64,000 bases of DNA from an uncultured Nesterenkonia sp. (lineage in GTDB: Bacteria; Actinomycetota; Actinomycetes; Actinomycetales; Micrococcaceae). The position numbers and the translations under genes were made by a program. Below are positions 17,214 through 25,726 of the stretch, piece by piece. The notes below the pieces were generated by a model. The model saw only the letters and a program-made list of their open reading frames with translations, ran no database searches and was not told the origin of the DNA. Position 1 is the first letter of the stretch. Each line of letters begins with the position of its first letter. Location of the stretch: positions 124,001-188,000 of the forward strand of contig CAMIAK010000005.1 of the NCBI GenBank assembly GCA_946222885.1. The letters run 5' to 3'.

Positions 17214-19142
17214 GTGAGCGATGAACAGCCGCATGAGGTGGGCTCCCGTCGTCGCCGTCGCGAGATTCGCGAGGCACGGGAGCGCGCAGCTGCAGCAGAA
17301 CGTGAGCGCGAAGAGACCCTGCGCCGCCGGCGCCTGAGCTTCGAAGAGGCCCTCCGCGAGGAGGAGGCGGAGAAGCCCGCCCCCAAGCCGGCACAGCGCT
17401 CCCGCGACGAGGTCTTCGACCAGACCCTCTTCGACCAGGAGGAGACCGGCCGGCAGAAGTCCTCTGCGACGGCGGCCTCTCAGAAGAAGGACTCCGGGCA
17501 GGAGCGGCGCACTCAGCCCCGGCCCTCGCAGAGCCGCAGGATGGTCCCTGAGGCCATCCGCCGCGCCGAGCCGGCGAAGCCCCCCGCAGAGCCCGCTGAG
17601 CAGGCAGCCCCTCAGAAGGAGGCTCCGCAGCAGGAGCAGCCTGAGGCCGAGCAGCCTCAGCCGGAGAGCAGCCGGGAACAGCCCACCCCGCGTCCCGCGG
17701 TGGTGCCCGCCGCTCCCTTCGAGGCCGTGGTGGCCCCGCACCGCGCGCCCTCTCCGGTGGAGCTCTCCGCCTCCCACGAGGACCCCTCCGAGGCCGGTCC
17801 GGAGGACCATGATGAGCACGCACATCATGACGAGCACCCTCATGACTTCCTGGACGACCATGTGGAGGATCACGATCTCTTCGGCGAACGCATCGAGCAT
17901 GATGAGGACGGCACCCCGCTGCTCATCTCCTCCTCCAGCTACGGCCGCGGCTACCAGACCGTCACCCCGGTGGACAGCGACGTGAGCCGCTCAGTGCTCA
18001 AGCGCCGCCGTCAGCGCCGCCGCCGCCGGAACCTCACCCTCGCGGCAGCTCTGGCCGGCTTCGCCGTGCTGGTCATCGGCTTCGTCTGGATCGTCGGCAC
18101 CTGGCTCGGCGGCGGCGGGCCCGAGGACTATGACGAGGTCGCCGGCGACGTCGTGGAGTTCACCGTGGAGGAGGGCGACGTCCCCGGTGTCGTCTTCCAG
18201 CGCCTGGTCGATCAGGAGATCGTCGCCAGCGAGGAGGCTCTCAACGAGGCTTGGCAGCAGTGGCAGGCCGAAGGCGGAGACACGCTGCTGCGGGTGGACG
18301 ACTTCGGGCTCTACGAGCAGATGCCGGCCGACGACGCCATCGCGGCCATCTTCGACGCCGACGAGGCCTCCGGGTACTTCAGCATCAACTCGGGCGTCCG
18401 CATCGACGACGCCCTGGATGCCATCGCCGAGGGTGCGGACATCGACCGCCGCGAGCTCAGCGAGCTCAATGAGGATCCGCAGCAGTTCGGCCTCCCGGAG
18501 GCTGCGGAGTCGCTGGAGGGCTACCTCGCAGTGGGTGAATACCGGCCCAACTTCGAGGCCTCGGCCGAGGACATCATCCAGGAGTCGGTGGACCGCACCT
18601 TCGCCCAGCTCGAGGAGCTCGGCGTGGAGGACCGCGAGGAGCAGTGGGAGCTGATCATCAAGGCTTCCCTGGTCACCGCGGAGTCCCACTACGACGCCGA
18701 CGGCGGCGACTACCGGACCATCGCCGGCGCCATCGAGAACCGCCTCGAGGAAGAGGGCGACGAGGACAGTGAGACCGCCGGGTACCTGCAGATCGACGCC
18801 GCGGTCATCTATGGCCTCGGCACCCAGCAGATCCACTTCACCGATGAGGAGCGCGAAGACTCCGAGAACAGGTACAACACCTACCAGCACCCGGGCCTGA
18901 CGCCGGGGCCCATCGAGGCTCCCCACCCCGAGGCGCTGGAAGCAGTGGCCGACCCGGATGAGAACGACTACCTCTACTGGGTCACGGTGAACCTGGAGAC
19001 CGGCGAGACGCTCTTCGCCTCCACCTACTCCGACCATCAGCAGAACGTCGAGCTGCTGGACGAGTACTGTGCGGAGAACTCCGAGATCTGCTCCGGCGAG
19101 CCCGCCGGCGGCCAGACCGAAGCGGTCGAACCCGGGGAGTGA
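17214..19142 (+). CDS. mltG: Endolytic murein transglycosylase
   Basis: A 642-residue membrane-anchored enzyme that cuts nascent glycan strands and sets their length. Residues 1-265 are a cytoplasmic, disordered Glu/Pro/Gln-rich extension. One membrane helix follows (about 278-300), then the YceG domain outside the cell. The catalytic Glu is Glu490 in ASLVTAE, followed by the expected AGAIENRL and AAVIYGLG segments and the PGLTPGPI motif near 565. A striking stretch near residues 198-235 has nine His among many Asp and Glu. The start is a GTG with GAGGA upstream. The stop overlaps aroE by 4 bases (GTGA). Confidence 0.93.
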   Translation: MSDEQPHEVGSRRRRREIREARERAAAAEREREETLRRRRLSFEEALREEEAEKPAPKPAQRSRDEVFDQTLFDQEETGRQKSSATAASQKKDSGQERRTQPRPSQSRRMVPEAIRRAEPAKPPAEPAEQAAPQKEAPQQEQPEAEQPQPESSREQPTPRPAVVPAAPFEAVVAPHRAPSPVELSASHEDPSEAGPEDHDEHAHHDEHPHDFLDDHVEDHDLFGERIEHDEDGTPLLISSSSYGRGYQTVTPVDSDVSRSVLKRRRQRRRRRNLTLAAALAGFAVLVIGFVWIVGTWLGGGGPEDYDEVAGDVVEFTVEEGDVPGVVFQRLVDQEIVASEEALNEAWQQWQAEGGDTLLRVDDFGLYEQMPADDAIAAIFDADEASGYFSINSGVRIDDALDAIAEGADIDRRELSELNEDPQQFGLPEAAESLEGYLAVGEYRPNFEASAEDIIQESVDRTFAQLEELGVEDREEQWELIIKASLVTAESHYDADGGDYRTIAGAIENRLEEEGDEDSETAGYLQIDAAVIYGLGTQQIHFTDEEREDSENRYNTYQHPGLTPGPIEAPHPEALEAVADPDENDYLYWVTVNLETGETLFASTYSDHQQNVELLDEYCAENSEICSGEPAGGQTEAVEPGE

Positions 19143-20032
19143 CCGTGTCCTCCCACGCCAGTGACGGCCGGGCGGCGGTGCTGGGGCACCCGATCGGGCA
19201 CTCGAAGTCCCCGCTGCTCCACGGCGCGGCCTATGCCCACCTCGGGCTGGACATCGGCTATACGCGCATCGACCTGGAGGAGCCCGGCGTCGAGGAGTTC
19301 CTCGCCGCCCGTCACGGTGAGCAGGGCTGGCTCGGATGGTCGGTGACCATGCCGCTGAAGGCCGCCACGGTGCCGCATATGGCCGTGGTCTCCGAGCGGG
19401 TGAAGACCCTGGGAGTGCTCAACACCGTCATCCGGCAGCCTTCGGGGGCCCTCCACGGGGAGAACACCGATGTGGACGGCATCGTGGAGGCGCTGCGCGA
19501 GGCGCGGCCCTCCCAGGCCGAAGGTGCCGCGGGACCTTCCTTCGGCATCCTCGGGGGAGGCGCCACCGCTGCCGCCGCACTGGCCGCGGCCGCTGAGCTC
19601 GGCTTCTCCGAGGCCGTGGTCTACGCACGCTCCCCGGAACGTGCTGCCTCCCTGCAGCCGGTGGCCGAGGCCCTGGAGGTGGCGGTGAGCTTCCGCACCT
19701 TCACCCAGTTCGCCGAGGAGCTGGACGGGCTGGGAGCGGTGGTCTCCACCCTGCCTCCGCGGGCCGCCGACGGACTCACCCCGGCGCTGGAGGACGTGCA
19801 GCTGGGCGGGGTCCCGCTGCTCGACGTCGCCTATGACCCCTGGCCCTCCCGGCTCGCGCAGGCATGGGAGGGCTCCGGCGGAGCGGTGGTCAGCGGGCTG
19901 GTCATGCTGCTGCACCAGGCGGTGCGGCAGGTGGAGCTCTTCACCGCCGCCGCAGGACAGCCTGCCGCTGAGCAGAGCCCCGCGGACCGGGCTGCGATGG
20001 TCCGCCGGATGAGAACTGCCGTCGGGCTGTGA
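19139..20032 (+). CDS. aroE: Shikimate dehydrogenase
   Basis: A 297-residue NADPH-dependent enzyme reducing 3-dehydroshikimate to shikimate, fourth step of the aromatic amino acid pathway. Motifs include the substrate site SKSPLLHGAAY, MPLKAAT (catalytic Lys), NTDVDG (catalytic Asp) and the glycine-rich nucleotide loop GILGGGATAAAA. The start is either the GTG at 19139, overlapping mltG, or the in-frame GTG at 19145. A His-rich part of mltG does not continue into it. It leads the aroE-aroC-aroK-aroB cluster, but aroC has its own promoter. Confidence 0.95.
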   Translation: MTVSSHASDGRAAVLGHPIGHSKSPLLHGAAYAHLGLDIGYTRIDLEEPGVEEFLAARHGEQGWLGWSVTMPLKAATVPHMAVVSERVKTLGVLNTVIRQPSGALHGENTDVDGIVEALREARPSQAEGAAGPSFGILGGGATAAAALAAAAELGFSEAVVYARSPERAASLQPVAEALEVAVSFRTFTQFAEELDGLGAVVSTLPPRAADGLTPALEDVQLGGVPLLDVAYDPWPSRLAQAWEGSGGAVVSGLVMLLHQAVRQVELFTAAAGQPAAEQSPADRAAMVRRMRTAVGL

Positions 20033-20053
20033 CCGCCCGGCCTGAGGGACGGA

Positions 20054-20059
20054 TAGGAT
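20054..20059 (+). promoter_or_regulatory. -10 box, leaderless aroC
   Basis: TAGGAT ends seven bases before the ATG at 20067; this decides for 20067 rather than the upstream in-frame ATG at 20058, which overlaps the box. Confidence 0.6.
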
Positions 20060-20066
20060 GGGGCCC

Positions 20067-21308
20067 ATGTTGCGTTGGCTGACCTCCGGAGAATCACATG
20101 GCAGATCACTCGTCGGGATCCTTGAAGGGCTCCCCGCCGGAGTGCAGCTGACCACCCAGATGGTCCAGGACACCCTTGCGCGCCGCCGCCTGGGCTACGG
20201 GCGCGGTGCCCGGATGAAGTTCGAGCAGGACGAGGTCTCGCTGCTGGCCGGCGTCCGCCACGGGGTGACCATCGGCGGTCCGTTGACCATCGAGGTCGGC
20301 AACACCGAATGGCCCAAATGGGAGAAGGTCATGTCCGCCGACCCGGTGGACCCGGCAGAGCTGGAGGGCCTGGCCCGCAACGCCCCGCTGACCCGTCCCC
20401 GCCCCGGCCACGCCGACTACACCGGCATGCAGAAGTACGGCTTCTCGGAGGCCCGCCCCGTGCTGGAGCGCGCCTCCGCCCGTGAGACCGCCACCCGGGT
20501 GGCTCTGGGCACCGCCGCCCAGGCCTTCCTGGCGGAGCTGGGCATCCGCACCGTCTCCCACACCACTGCCATCGGGCCCGTGGAGGTCCCCGAGGACGCC
20601 GCAGTGCCGAGTGCCGACGACGTCGCCGCCCTCGACGCCGATCCGCTGCGCTGCTTCGACAAGGCCACCTCCGAGCGGATGGTGGCCGAGGTGGACGACG
20701 CCCATAAGGCAGGGGAGACCCTCGGCGGCGTCGTGGAGGTCGTGGTCGACGGCCTGCCCCCGGGACTCGGCAGCTACGTGCACTGGGACCGCCGGCTGGA
20801 CGCCCGGCTCGCCGGCGCGCTGATGGGCATCCAGGCGATCAAGGGCGTGGAGGTCGGCGACGGCTTCCGCACCACCCGCCGCCGCGGCACAGCCGCCCAT
20901 GATGAGATCGAACGCGCAGAGGACGGCACCCTGCGCCGCGACGGCAACAAGGCCGGCGGCGTCGAGGGAGGCATGAGCATCGGCGGGATGCTGCGGGTCC
21001 GTGCCGGCATGAAGCCCATCGCCACCGTGCCGCGTGCGCTGCGCACCGTGGACACCGCCAGCGGAGAGCCCACCACCGCCCATCACCAGCGCTCCGACGT
21101 CTGCGCGGTCCCGGCCGCCGGCGTCGTCGCCGAGGCCATGGTGGCGCTGGTCATCGCCCAGGCCGTGCTGGAGAAGTTCGGCGGAGACTCCGTGGCAGAG
21201 GTGAGGCGGAACCTGGAGGGCTACCTGGCCAACCTGCCCGTGGTGGGTCAGGACCCGGAGGCCGCCGGCACCGACGGAGACCCGCTCCAGGCGCCCGCAG
21301 GGTTCTGA
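20067..21308 (+). CDS. aroC: Chorismate synthase
   Basis: A 413-residue FMN-dependent enzyme converting EPSP to chorismate. The N-terminus MLRWLTSGESHG and the signatures with RRRLGYGRGARM, SARETATRV and the C-terminal HHQRSDVCAVPAA are typical; all lie in the usual order. Length is normal for the family. The start is set by the -10 box just upstream. aroK starts one base after the stop codon. The neighbouring genes complete part of the shikimate pathway. Confidence 0.97.
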   Translation: MLRWLTSGESHGRSLVGILEGLPAGVQLTTQMVQDTLARRRLGYGRGARMKFEQDEVSLLAGVRHGVTIGGPLTIEVGNTEWPKWEKVMSADPVDPAELEGLARNAPLTRPRPGHADYTGMQKYGFSEARPVLERASARETATRVALGTAAQAFLAELGIRTVSHTTAIGPVEVPEDAAVPSADDVAALDADPLRCFDKATSERMVAEVDDAHKAGETLGGVVEVVVDGLPPGLGSYVHWDRRLDARLAGALMGIQAIKGVEVGDGFRTTRRRGTAAHDEIERAEDGTLRRDGNKAGGVEGGMSIGGMLRVRAGMKPIATVPRALRTVDTASGEPTTAHHQRSDVCAVPAAGVVAEAMVALVIAQAVLEKFGGDSVAEVRRNLEGYLANLPVVGQDPEAAGTDGDPLQAPAGF

Positions 21309-21309
21309 G

Positions 21310-21837
21310 ATGCCGAACATCGTGCTCATCGGGCCGATGGGTTCGGGCAAATCGACGATCGGCGCCGCCCTGGCCCGCCGGCTCGGCCGCCCGCATGTGG
21401 ACTCCGACCACTTCTTCGTCGCCCGCCACGGCTCCATCCCGGAATACTTCGCCGACCGCGGCGAACAGGCCTTCCGGGAGCGGGAGCACCAGATCATCGC
21501 CGAGCTGCTGGACGCTCCGCGCCCCTCGGTCATCAGCCTGGGAGGCGGCTCCGTGCTGGACGCCCGCACCCGGGAGCTGCTGAAGGACCAGACCGTGGTG
21601 ATGCTCGACATCACCGAGGAGCAGGCCGCGCTGCGCATCGGCGACGGCGCCACCCGTCCGGTGCTCGGGGACGACCCGATCACCACCTGGAGGCGCATCT
21701 ACGCAGAGCGCGAGGACATCTACCGGGACTGCGCCGATGTGGTCCTGCCGCCCGACGATGAGAGCATCGAAGCCAGGGTAGATACCATAGTTGCCAGACT
21801 GAACCCCACCCCATCAGGAGATGACACCACTCCATGA
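21310..21837 (+). CDS. aroK: Shikimate kinase
   Basis: A 175-residue kinase phosphorylating shikimate with ATP. Walker A is GPMGSGKST (residues 8-16). The shikimate-binding DSDHFF and the ISLGGGSVLDA motif follow; the lid Arg is in ATRPVLGDD. It starts one base after aroC and overlaps aroB by four bases (ATGA), so it is probably translated together with both. Confidence 0.97.
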   Translation: MPNIVLIGPMGSGKSTIGAALARRLGRPHVDSDHFFVARHGSIPEYFADRGEQAFREREHQIIAELLDAPRPSVISLGGGSVLDARTRELLKDQTVVMLDITEEQAALRIGDGATRPVLGDDPITTWRRIYAEREDIYRDCADVVLPPDDESIEARVDTIVARLNPTPSGDDTTP

Positions 21838-23012
21838 GCCACGAGGCTGACAACGCAACCCCCCAGAGCTCCCAGGATCCCACTGTGATCCGGGTCGGCC
21901 GGGGCGGAGAGGCCGGACAGGAGGTGGGCAGCGCCGGGGCCGGCTCCTATGACGTACTCGTCGGCAACGGGCTGCTCGCCAGGCTCCCCGAGATGATCGG
22001 TCCCCAGGCCGAGCGCGTCCTGGTCGTCCACCCGCGCGCCCTGCGCGCCACCGGCGACGTGGTCCGCGAGGACCTCGAGAAGGCCGGCTACACCGCGATG
22101 GTCGCCGAGATCCCCGACGCCGAGGAGGGCAAGCACATCCAGGTGGCGGCCTTCTGCTGGCAGGTCCTGGGCCAGAACGACTTCACCCGCTCCGACGCCG
22201 TGGTCTCGGTGGGCGGCGGCGCGGTGACCGACGTCGCCGGCTTCGTGGCCGCGACCTGGCTGCGCGGGGTCCGCGTCGTGCACATGCCCACCACGCTGCT
22301 GGGCATGGTCGACGCCGCCATCGGCGGGAAGACCGGCATCAACACTGCCGAGGGCAAGAACCTGGTGGGCTCCTTCCACCACCCGGCAGGCGTGCTCGCG
22401 GACCTGGACACGCTGCTGACCCTGCCGCGCAACGAGCTGGTGGCCGGGCTCGCCGAAGTCGTGAAATGCGGCTTCATCGCCGATGAGCGCATCCTGGAGA
22501 TCATCGAGTCCGCCCCGGACCAGGCGCAGAACCCGCACTCCTGGCAGCTGCGCGAGCTCATCGAGCGAGCCATCCGGGTCAAGGCTGAGGTGGTCGGCGA
22601 GGACTTCAAGGAGTCCGGAGTGCGTGAGTCGCTGAACTACGGGCACACCCTAGCCCATGCCATCGAGCTGGCCGAGCGCTACCAGTGGCGCCACGGCGCG
22701 GCGGTCTCGGTGGGAATGGTCTTCGCCGCCGAGCTGGCCCGCAGCCTGGGCCGGCTGGACGACGCCACGGCGGACCGGCACCGGGCCATCCTCGCCTCCC
22801 TGGGCCTGCCCACCACCTACCGCGACGATCGCTGGTCCCAGCTGCTGGAGGGCATCCGCCGGGACAAGAAGAACCGCGGCGACCAGCTGCGCTTCGTGCT
22901 GCTCAACGGGCAGGGCCGGCCCGCCACCGTGGAGATCCCGGACGCCTCCATCCTGTTCAGCACCTACCAGGAGATCGCCGAGCCGGTCACCGGCACGACG
23001 GTGACCATCTGA
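21834..23012 (+). CDS. aroB: 3-dehydroquinate synthase
   Basis: A 392-residue NAD- and zinc-dependent enzyme making 3-dehydroquinate from DAHP. Motifs are VGGGAVTDVAGFVAATWLRG, IGGKTGINT, and the zinc ligands in ESLNYGHTLAHAIE and RHGAAVSVGM. About 35 N-terminal residues (Gln, Gly and Ser rich) precede the conserved domain, longer than usual; a later start is possible, but the four-base overlap with aroK favours this ATG. It ends the aro cluster, followed by efp with its own promoter. Confidence 0.96.
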   Translation: MSHEADNATPQSSQDPTVIRVGRGGEAGQEVGSAGAGSYDVLVGNGLLARLPEMIGPQAERVLVVHPRALRATGDVVREDLEKAGYTAMVAEIPDAEEGKHIQVAAFCWQVLGQNDFTRSDAVVSVGGGAVTDVAGFVAATWLRGVRVVHMPTTLLGMVDAAIGGKTGINTAEGKNLVGSFHHPAGVLADLDTLLTLPRNELVAGLAEVVKCGFIADERILEIIESAPDQAQNPHSWQLRELIERAIRVKAEVVGEDFKESGVRESLNYGHTLAHAIELAERYQWRHGAAVSVGMVFAAELARSLGRLDDATADRHRAILASLGLPTTYRDDRWSQLLEGIRRDKKNRGDQLRFVLLNGQGRPATVEIPDASILFSTYQEIAEPVTGTTVTI

Positions 23013-23020
23013 CGACCCTG

Positions 23021-23026
23021 TAGAAT
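23021..23026 (+). promoter_or_regulatory. -10 box for efp
   Basis: TAGAAT nine bases after the aroB stop; the predicted leader of about 35 bases includes AGAGAGAG before the GTG start. Confidence 0.5.
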
Positions 23027-23067
23027 TACCCGTCGGTCCAAGAAGCAACTCAGAGAGAGACGCACCC

Positions 23068-23625
23068 GTGGCAACCTCGAACGACATCAAGAACGGCTCC
23101 GTGCTCAAGCTGGAGGGCCAGCTCTGGAACACCCTGGAGTTCCAGCACGTCAAGCCCGGCAAGGGCGGCGCCTTCATCCGCACCAAGCTGAAGAACATCA
23201 CCTCCGGCAAGGTGGTCGACAAGACCTTCAACGCCGGGGCGAAGGTTGAGTTCGCCACGGTGGACCGCTCCACCTACCAGTACCTCTACATGGACGGCGA
23301 CGACTACGTCTTCATGGACCTGCGCGACTACGACCAGGTCACCGTGCCCGGCACCGTGGTCGGCGACGCCGCGAACTTCCTGCTGGAGTCCGCCGAGGTG
23401 CAGCTGGCCATGAACGAGGGCACCCCGCTCTACATCGAGCTGCCGCCCTCAGTGGTCCTGGAGATCACCCAGACCGACCCGGGCCTGCAGGGCGACCGCT
23501 CCAAGGCCGGCACCAAGCCCGCCACCCTGGAGACCGGCCACGAGATCCAGGTCCCGCTGTTCGTGGAGCAGGGCACCAAGGTCAAGGTCAGCACCACCAC
23601 CTCCGAGTACCTCGGCCGCGTCTGA
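23068..23625 (+). CDS. efp: Elongation factor P
   Basis: A 185-residue, three-domain translation factor that rescues ribosomes stalled on polyproline. The KOW-like first domain has the loop KPGKGGA, with Lys32 at the tip that is the modification site in other bacteria; no modification gene is in this window. The C-terminal OB domains show the signature with GDRSKAGTKPATLETG. The start is a GTG. The proline-rich proteins nearby (the 1697 gene, mltG, the Rpf protein) are plausible clients, an inference only. Confidence 0.97.
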   Translation: MATSNDIKNGSVLKLEGQLWNTLEFQHVKPGKGGAFIRTKLKNITSGKVVDKTFNAGAKVEFATVDRSTYQYLYMDGDDYVFMDLRDYDQVTVPGTVVGDAANFLLESAEVQLAMNEGTPLYIELPPSVVLEITQTDPGLQGDRSKAGTKPATLETGHEIQVPLFVEQGTKVKVSTTTSEYLGRV

Positions 23626-23642
23626 ACGGCTGACGGAGAACA

Positions 23643-24056
23643 GTGGCAAAGAGAAGCAAAGCACGGCGCCGGGCGCTCGAGGTCCTCTTCGAGGCCGAGC
23701 AGCGAGGCAGCGACCCCCTCGAGGTGCTCCGAGTCCGCCGAGAGAAGGCCGACCTCATCGTCAACGAGTACGTGGTCGAGCTCATCGAGGGCGTGAAGAC
23801 CCGGCAGGAGCAGATCGACGAGCTGCTGGCCACCTATGCCCGCGGCTGGACCCTGGACCGGATGCCCCGGGTGGACCTGATGGCCCTGCGCATCGGCGCC
23901 TGGGAGCTGCTCCACAATGAGGACATCCCCGACGGCGTGGCCGTCTCCGAGGCGGTGGCGCTGGTCCGGGAGCTCTCCACCGATGAGTCCCCGACCTTCG
24001 TCAACGGCCTGTTGGGCCGGCTGCAGAAGCTGAAGCCGACGCTGGACCTGGGCTGA
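23643..24056 (+). CDS. nusB: Transcription antitermination factor NusB
   Basis: A 137-residue all-helical protein which, with NusE, binds boxA RNA and supports rRNA antitermination. It shows the N-terminal RRRALEVLFEAEQR, and further on DRMPRVDLMALRIGAWELL and AVSEAVALVRELSTDESPTFVNGLLG, each cut here only in part. The start is a GTG 17 bases after efp with GGAGAACA upstream, so it is probably co-transcribed with efp. Confidence 0.96.
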   Translation: MAKRSKARRRALEVLFEAEQRGSDPLEVLRVRREKADLIVNEYVVELIEGVKTRQEQIDELLATYARGWTLDRMPRVDLMALRIGAWELLHNEDIPDGVAVSEAVALVRELSTDESPTFVNGLLGRLQKLKPTLDLG

Positions 24057-24069
24057 GACCGGGCTGAGG

Positions 24070-24075
24070 TAGGCT
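24070..24075 (+). promoter_or_regulatory. -10 box of the pyr operon
   Basis: TAGGCT about 43 bases upstream of the PyrR-type hairpin, giving a leader of about 77 bases that contains it. Confidence 0.5.
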
Positions 24076-24117
24076 GGACCCGGCGGCAGAACCCGCACAA
24101 CTCCATATCAAGAGAAG

Positions 24118-24156
24118 ACCTCCTTTAAGGATCGTCCCGTGAGGCGAGGAAGGAGT
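24118..24156 (+). promoter_or_regulatory. PyrR-binding hairpin covering the pyrR ribosome binding site
   Basis: CTCCTT (24120-24125) pairs with AAGGAG (24150-24155), which is the Shine-Dalgarno sequence of pyrR. The enclosed arm contains GTCCCGTGAGG, like the conserved PyrR-binding loop sequence of Bacillus and actinobacterial pyr leaders. Binding of PyrR with UMP would hold the hairpin closed and stop translation of pyrR and of the coupled genes below it. No separate terminator follows, so control is translational. Confidence 0.8.
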
Positions 24157-24158
24157 CT

Positions 24159-24731
24159 ATGGTGGCAACACCTGAGACCGCAGAACCATCGCAGGTCATG
24201 TCCGCGTCCGACCTGGACCGGGCACTGACGCGTATAGCCCATGAGATCGTGGAGGCCCAGCGCGGCACCGACGGCCTCCTGCTGCTGGGCATCCCGCGCC
24301 GGGGCGTGCCGCTGGCCCAGCGGCTGGGCGAGAAGCTCACCCGCATCGACGCCTCCTTCGACCCAGAGACCGCCGTCGGCGCCCTGGACGTCACCATGTA
24401 CCGGGACGACCTCCGCTCCGGAGGGGCCCGCACTCCCGAGCCCACCCATGTGCCCGGCAGCGGCGTGGACGGGGCCACCGTCGTGCTGGTCGACGACGTC
24501 CTCTACTCCGGCCGCACCGTGCGCGCCGCCCTGGACGCCCTCTCGGACCTGGGACGCCCGAAGACCGTCCGGCTCGCCGTCGTCGTGGACCGCGGCCACC
24601 GCGAGCTGCCCATCCGGGCCGACCATGTGGGCAAGAACCTGCCGACCTCCCGCGGGGAGCGCGTCTCCGTCCGCCTGGCTGAGACCGACGGCGTCGCCGC
24701 TGAGCAGGAAGGCGTGGTGATCTCGCGTTGA
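24159..24731 (+). CDS. pyrR: Bifunctional pyr operon regulator / uracil phosphoribosyltransferase
   Basis: A 190-residue RNA-binding regulator of pyrimidine genes with weak uracil phosphoribosyltransferase activity. The PRPP loop is VVLVDDVLYSGRTVRAA, and LGIPRRGVPLA and the R-rich first strand region are typical. It senses UMP and binds the leader hairpin directly in front of its own gene. The ATG lies three bases past the hairpin stem. The stop overlaps the TTG start of pyrB (TTGA), the first of six coupled junctions in the operon. Confidence 0.96.
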   Translation: MVATPETAEPSQVMSASDLDRALTRIAHEIVEAQRGTDGLLLLGIPRRGVPLAQRLGEKLTRIDASFDPETAVGALDVTMYRDDLRSGGARTPEPTHVPGSGVDGATVVLVDDVLYSGRTVRAALDALSDLGRPKTVRLAVVVDRGHRELPIRADHVGKNLPTSRGERVSVRLAETDGVAAEQEGVVISR

Positions 24732-25726
24732 GGCACCTGCTCTCCACCGCCGACCTCAGCCGTGAGGACGCCCTGAGCATCCTGGACACCGCCGAGGAGA
24801 TGTCCGCAGTCTCCGACCGCGAGGTCAAGAAGCTCCCCACCCTCCGGGGCCGCACCGTGGTGAACCTCTTCTTCGAAGACTCCACCCGGACCCGGATCTC
24901 CTTCGAGGCCGCCGCCAAGCGGCTCTCCGCCGACGTCATGAACTTCTCCGCCAAGGGTTCCTCGGTCTCCAAGGGGGAGTCCCTGAAGGACACCGTCCAG
25001 ACGCTCGAGGCCATCGGCGCCGACGCTGTGGTCATGCGGCATTGGGCATCCGGCGCCGCCGCTCAGCTGGCCGCCTCCGGGTGGACCGACTGTGCGGTGG
25101 TCAACGCCGGCGACGGCACCCATGAGCACCCCACCCAGGCCCTGCTGGACGCGCTGACCCTGCGCCGCGGCTGGGCCGCCGCCCAGGGCATCTCCCCGCG
25201 CGGTGCGGACCTCTCCGGCATGAAGGTGCTCATCGTCGGGGACATCCTGCACTCCCGGGTGGCCCGCTCCAACATCTGGCTGCTGCACACCCTCGGCGCG
25301 GAGGTCGGGCTGGTCGCCCCGGCCACGCTGCTGCCGGTGGGCGTGGAGACCTGGCCGGCCACCGTCCACTACAGCTTCGACGAGGCACTGGCCGGCGGAC
25401 CGGAGGGCCGCACCCCTGACGCGGTCATGATGCTGCGCGTCCAGGCCGAGCGGATGGTCGGCGGCGCCTTCTTCCCGACGGCGGCGGAGTACACCCGCCG
25501 CTGGGGGCTCACCGACGAACGGCTCGCCCTGCTGGAGTCTCTGAGCCTGGGGGAGACGGACAGTCCCGCCATGATCCTGCACCCCGGGCCGATGAACCGC
25601 GGGGTGGAGATCTCCTCCGCCGCGGCCGACTCCCCGCTGAACCACGCACTCGACCAGGTCTCCCACGGTGTCTCCGTCCGCATGGCGGTGCTGCACCTGC
25701 TGCTGACAGGAGCTGATGACTCATGA
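24728..25726 (+). CDS. pyrB: Aspartate carbamoyltransferase catalytic subunit
   Basis: A 332-residue enzyme joining carbamoyl phosphate to aspartate. The carbamoyl-phosphate site FFEDSTRTRISFE and the later HPTQALLD loop and HPGPMNRG motif are intact. The start is a TTG overlapping the pyrR stop. No pyrI regulatory subunit follows, as is normal in actinobacteria. The stop overlaps pyrC (ATGA). Confidence 0.97.
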   Translation: MRHLLSTADLSREDALSILDTAEEMSAVSDREVKKLPTLRGRTVVNLFFEDSTRTRISFEAAAKRLSADVMNFSAKGSSVSKGESLKDTVQTLEAIGADAVVMRHWASGAAAQLAASGWTDCAVVNAGDGTHEHPTQALLDALTLRRGWAAAQGISPRGADLSGMKVLIVGDILHSRVARSNIWLLHTLGAEVGLVAPATLLPVGVETWPATVHYSFDEALAGGPEGRTPDAVMMLRVQAERMVGGAFFPTAAEYTRRWGLTDERLALLESLSLGETDSPAMILHPGPMNRGVEISSAAADSPLNHALDQVSHGVSVRMAVLHLLLTGADDS

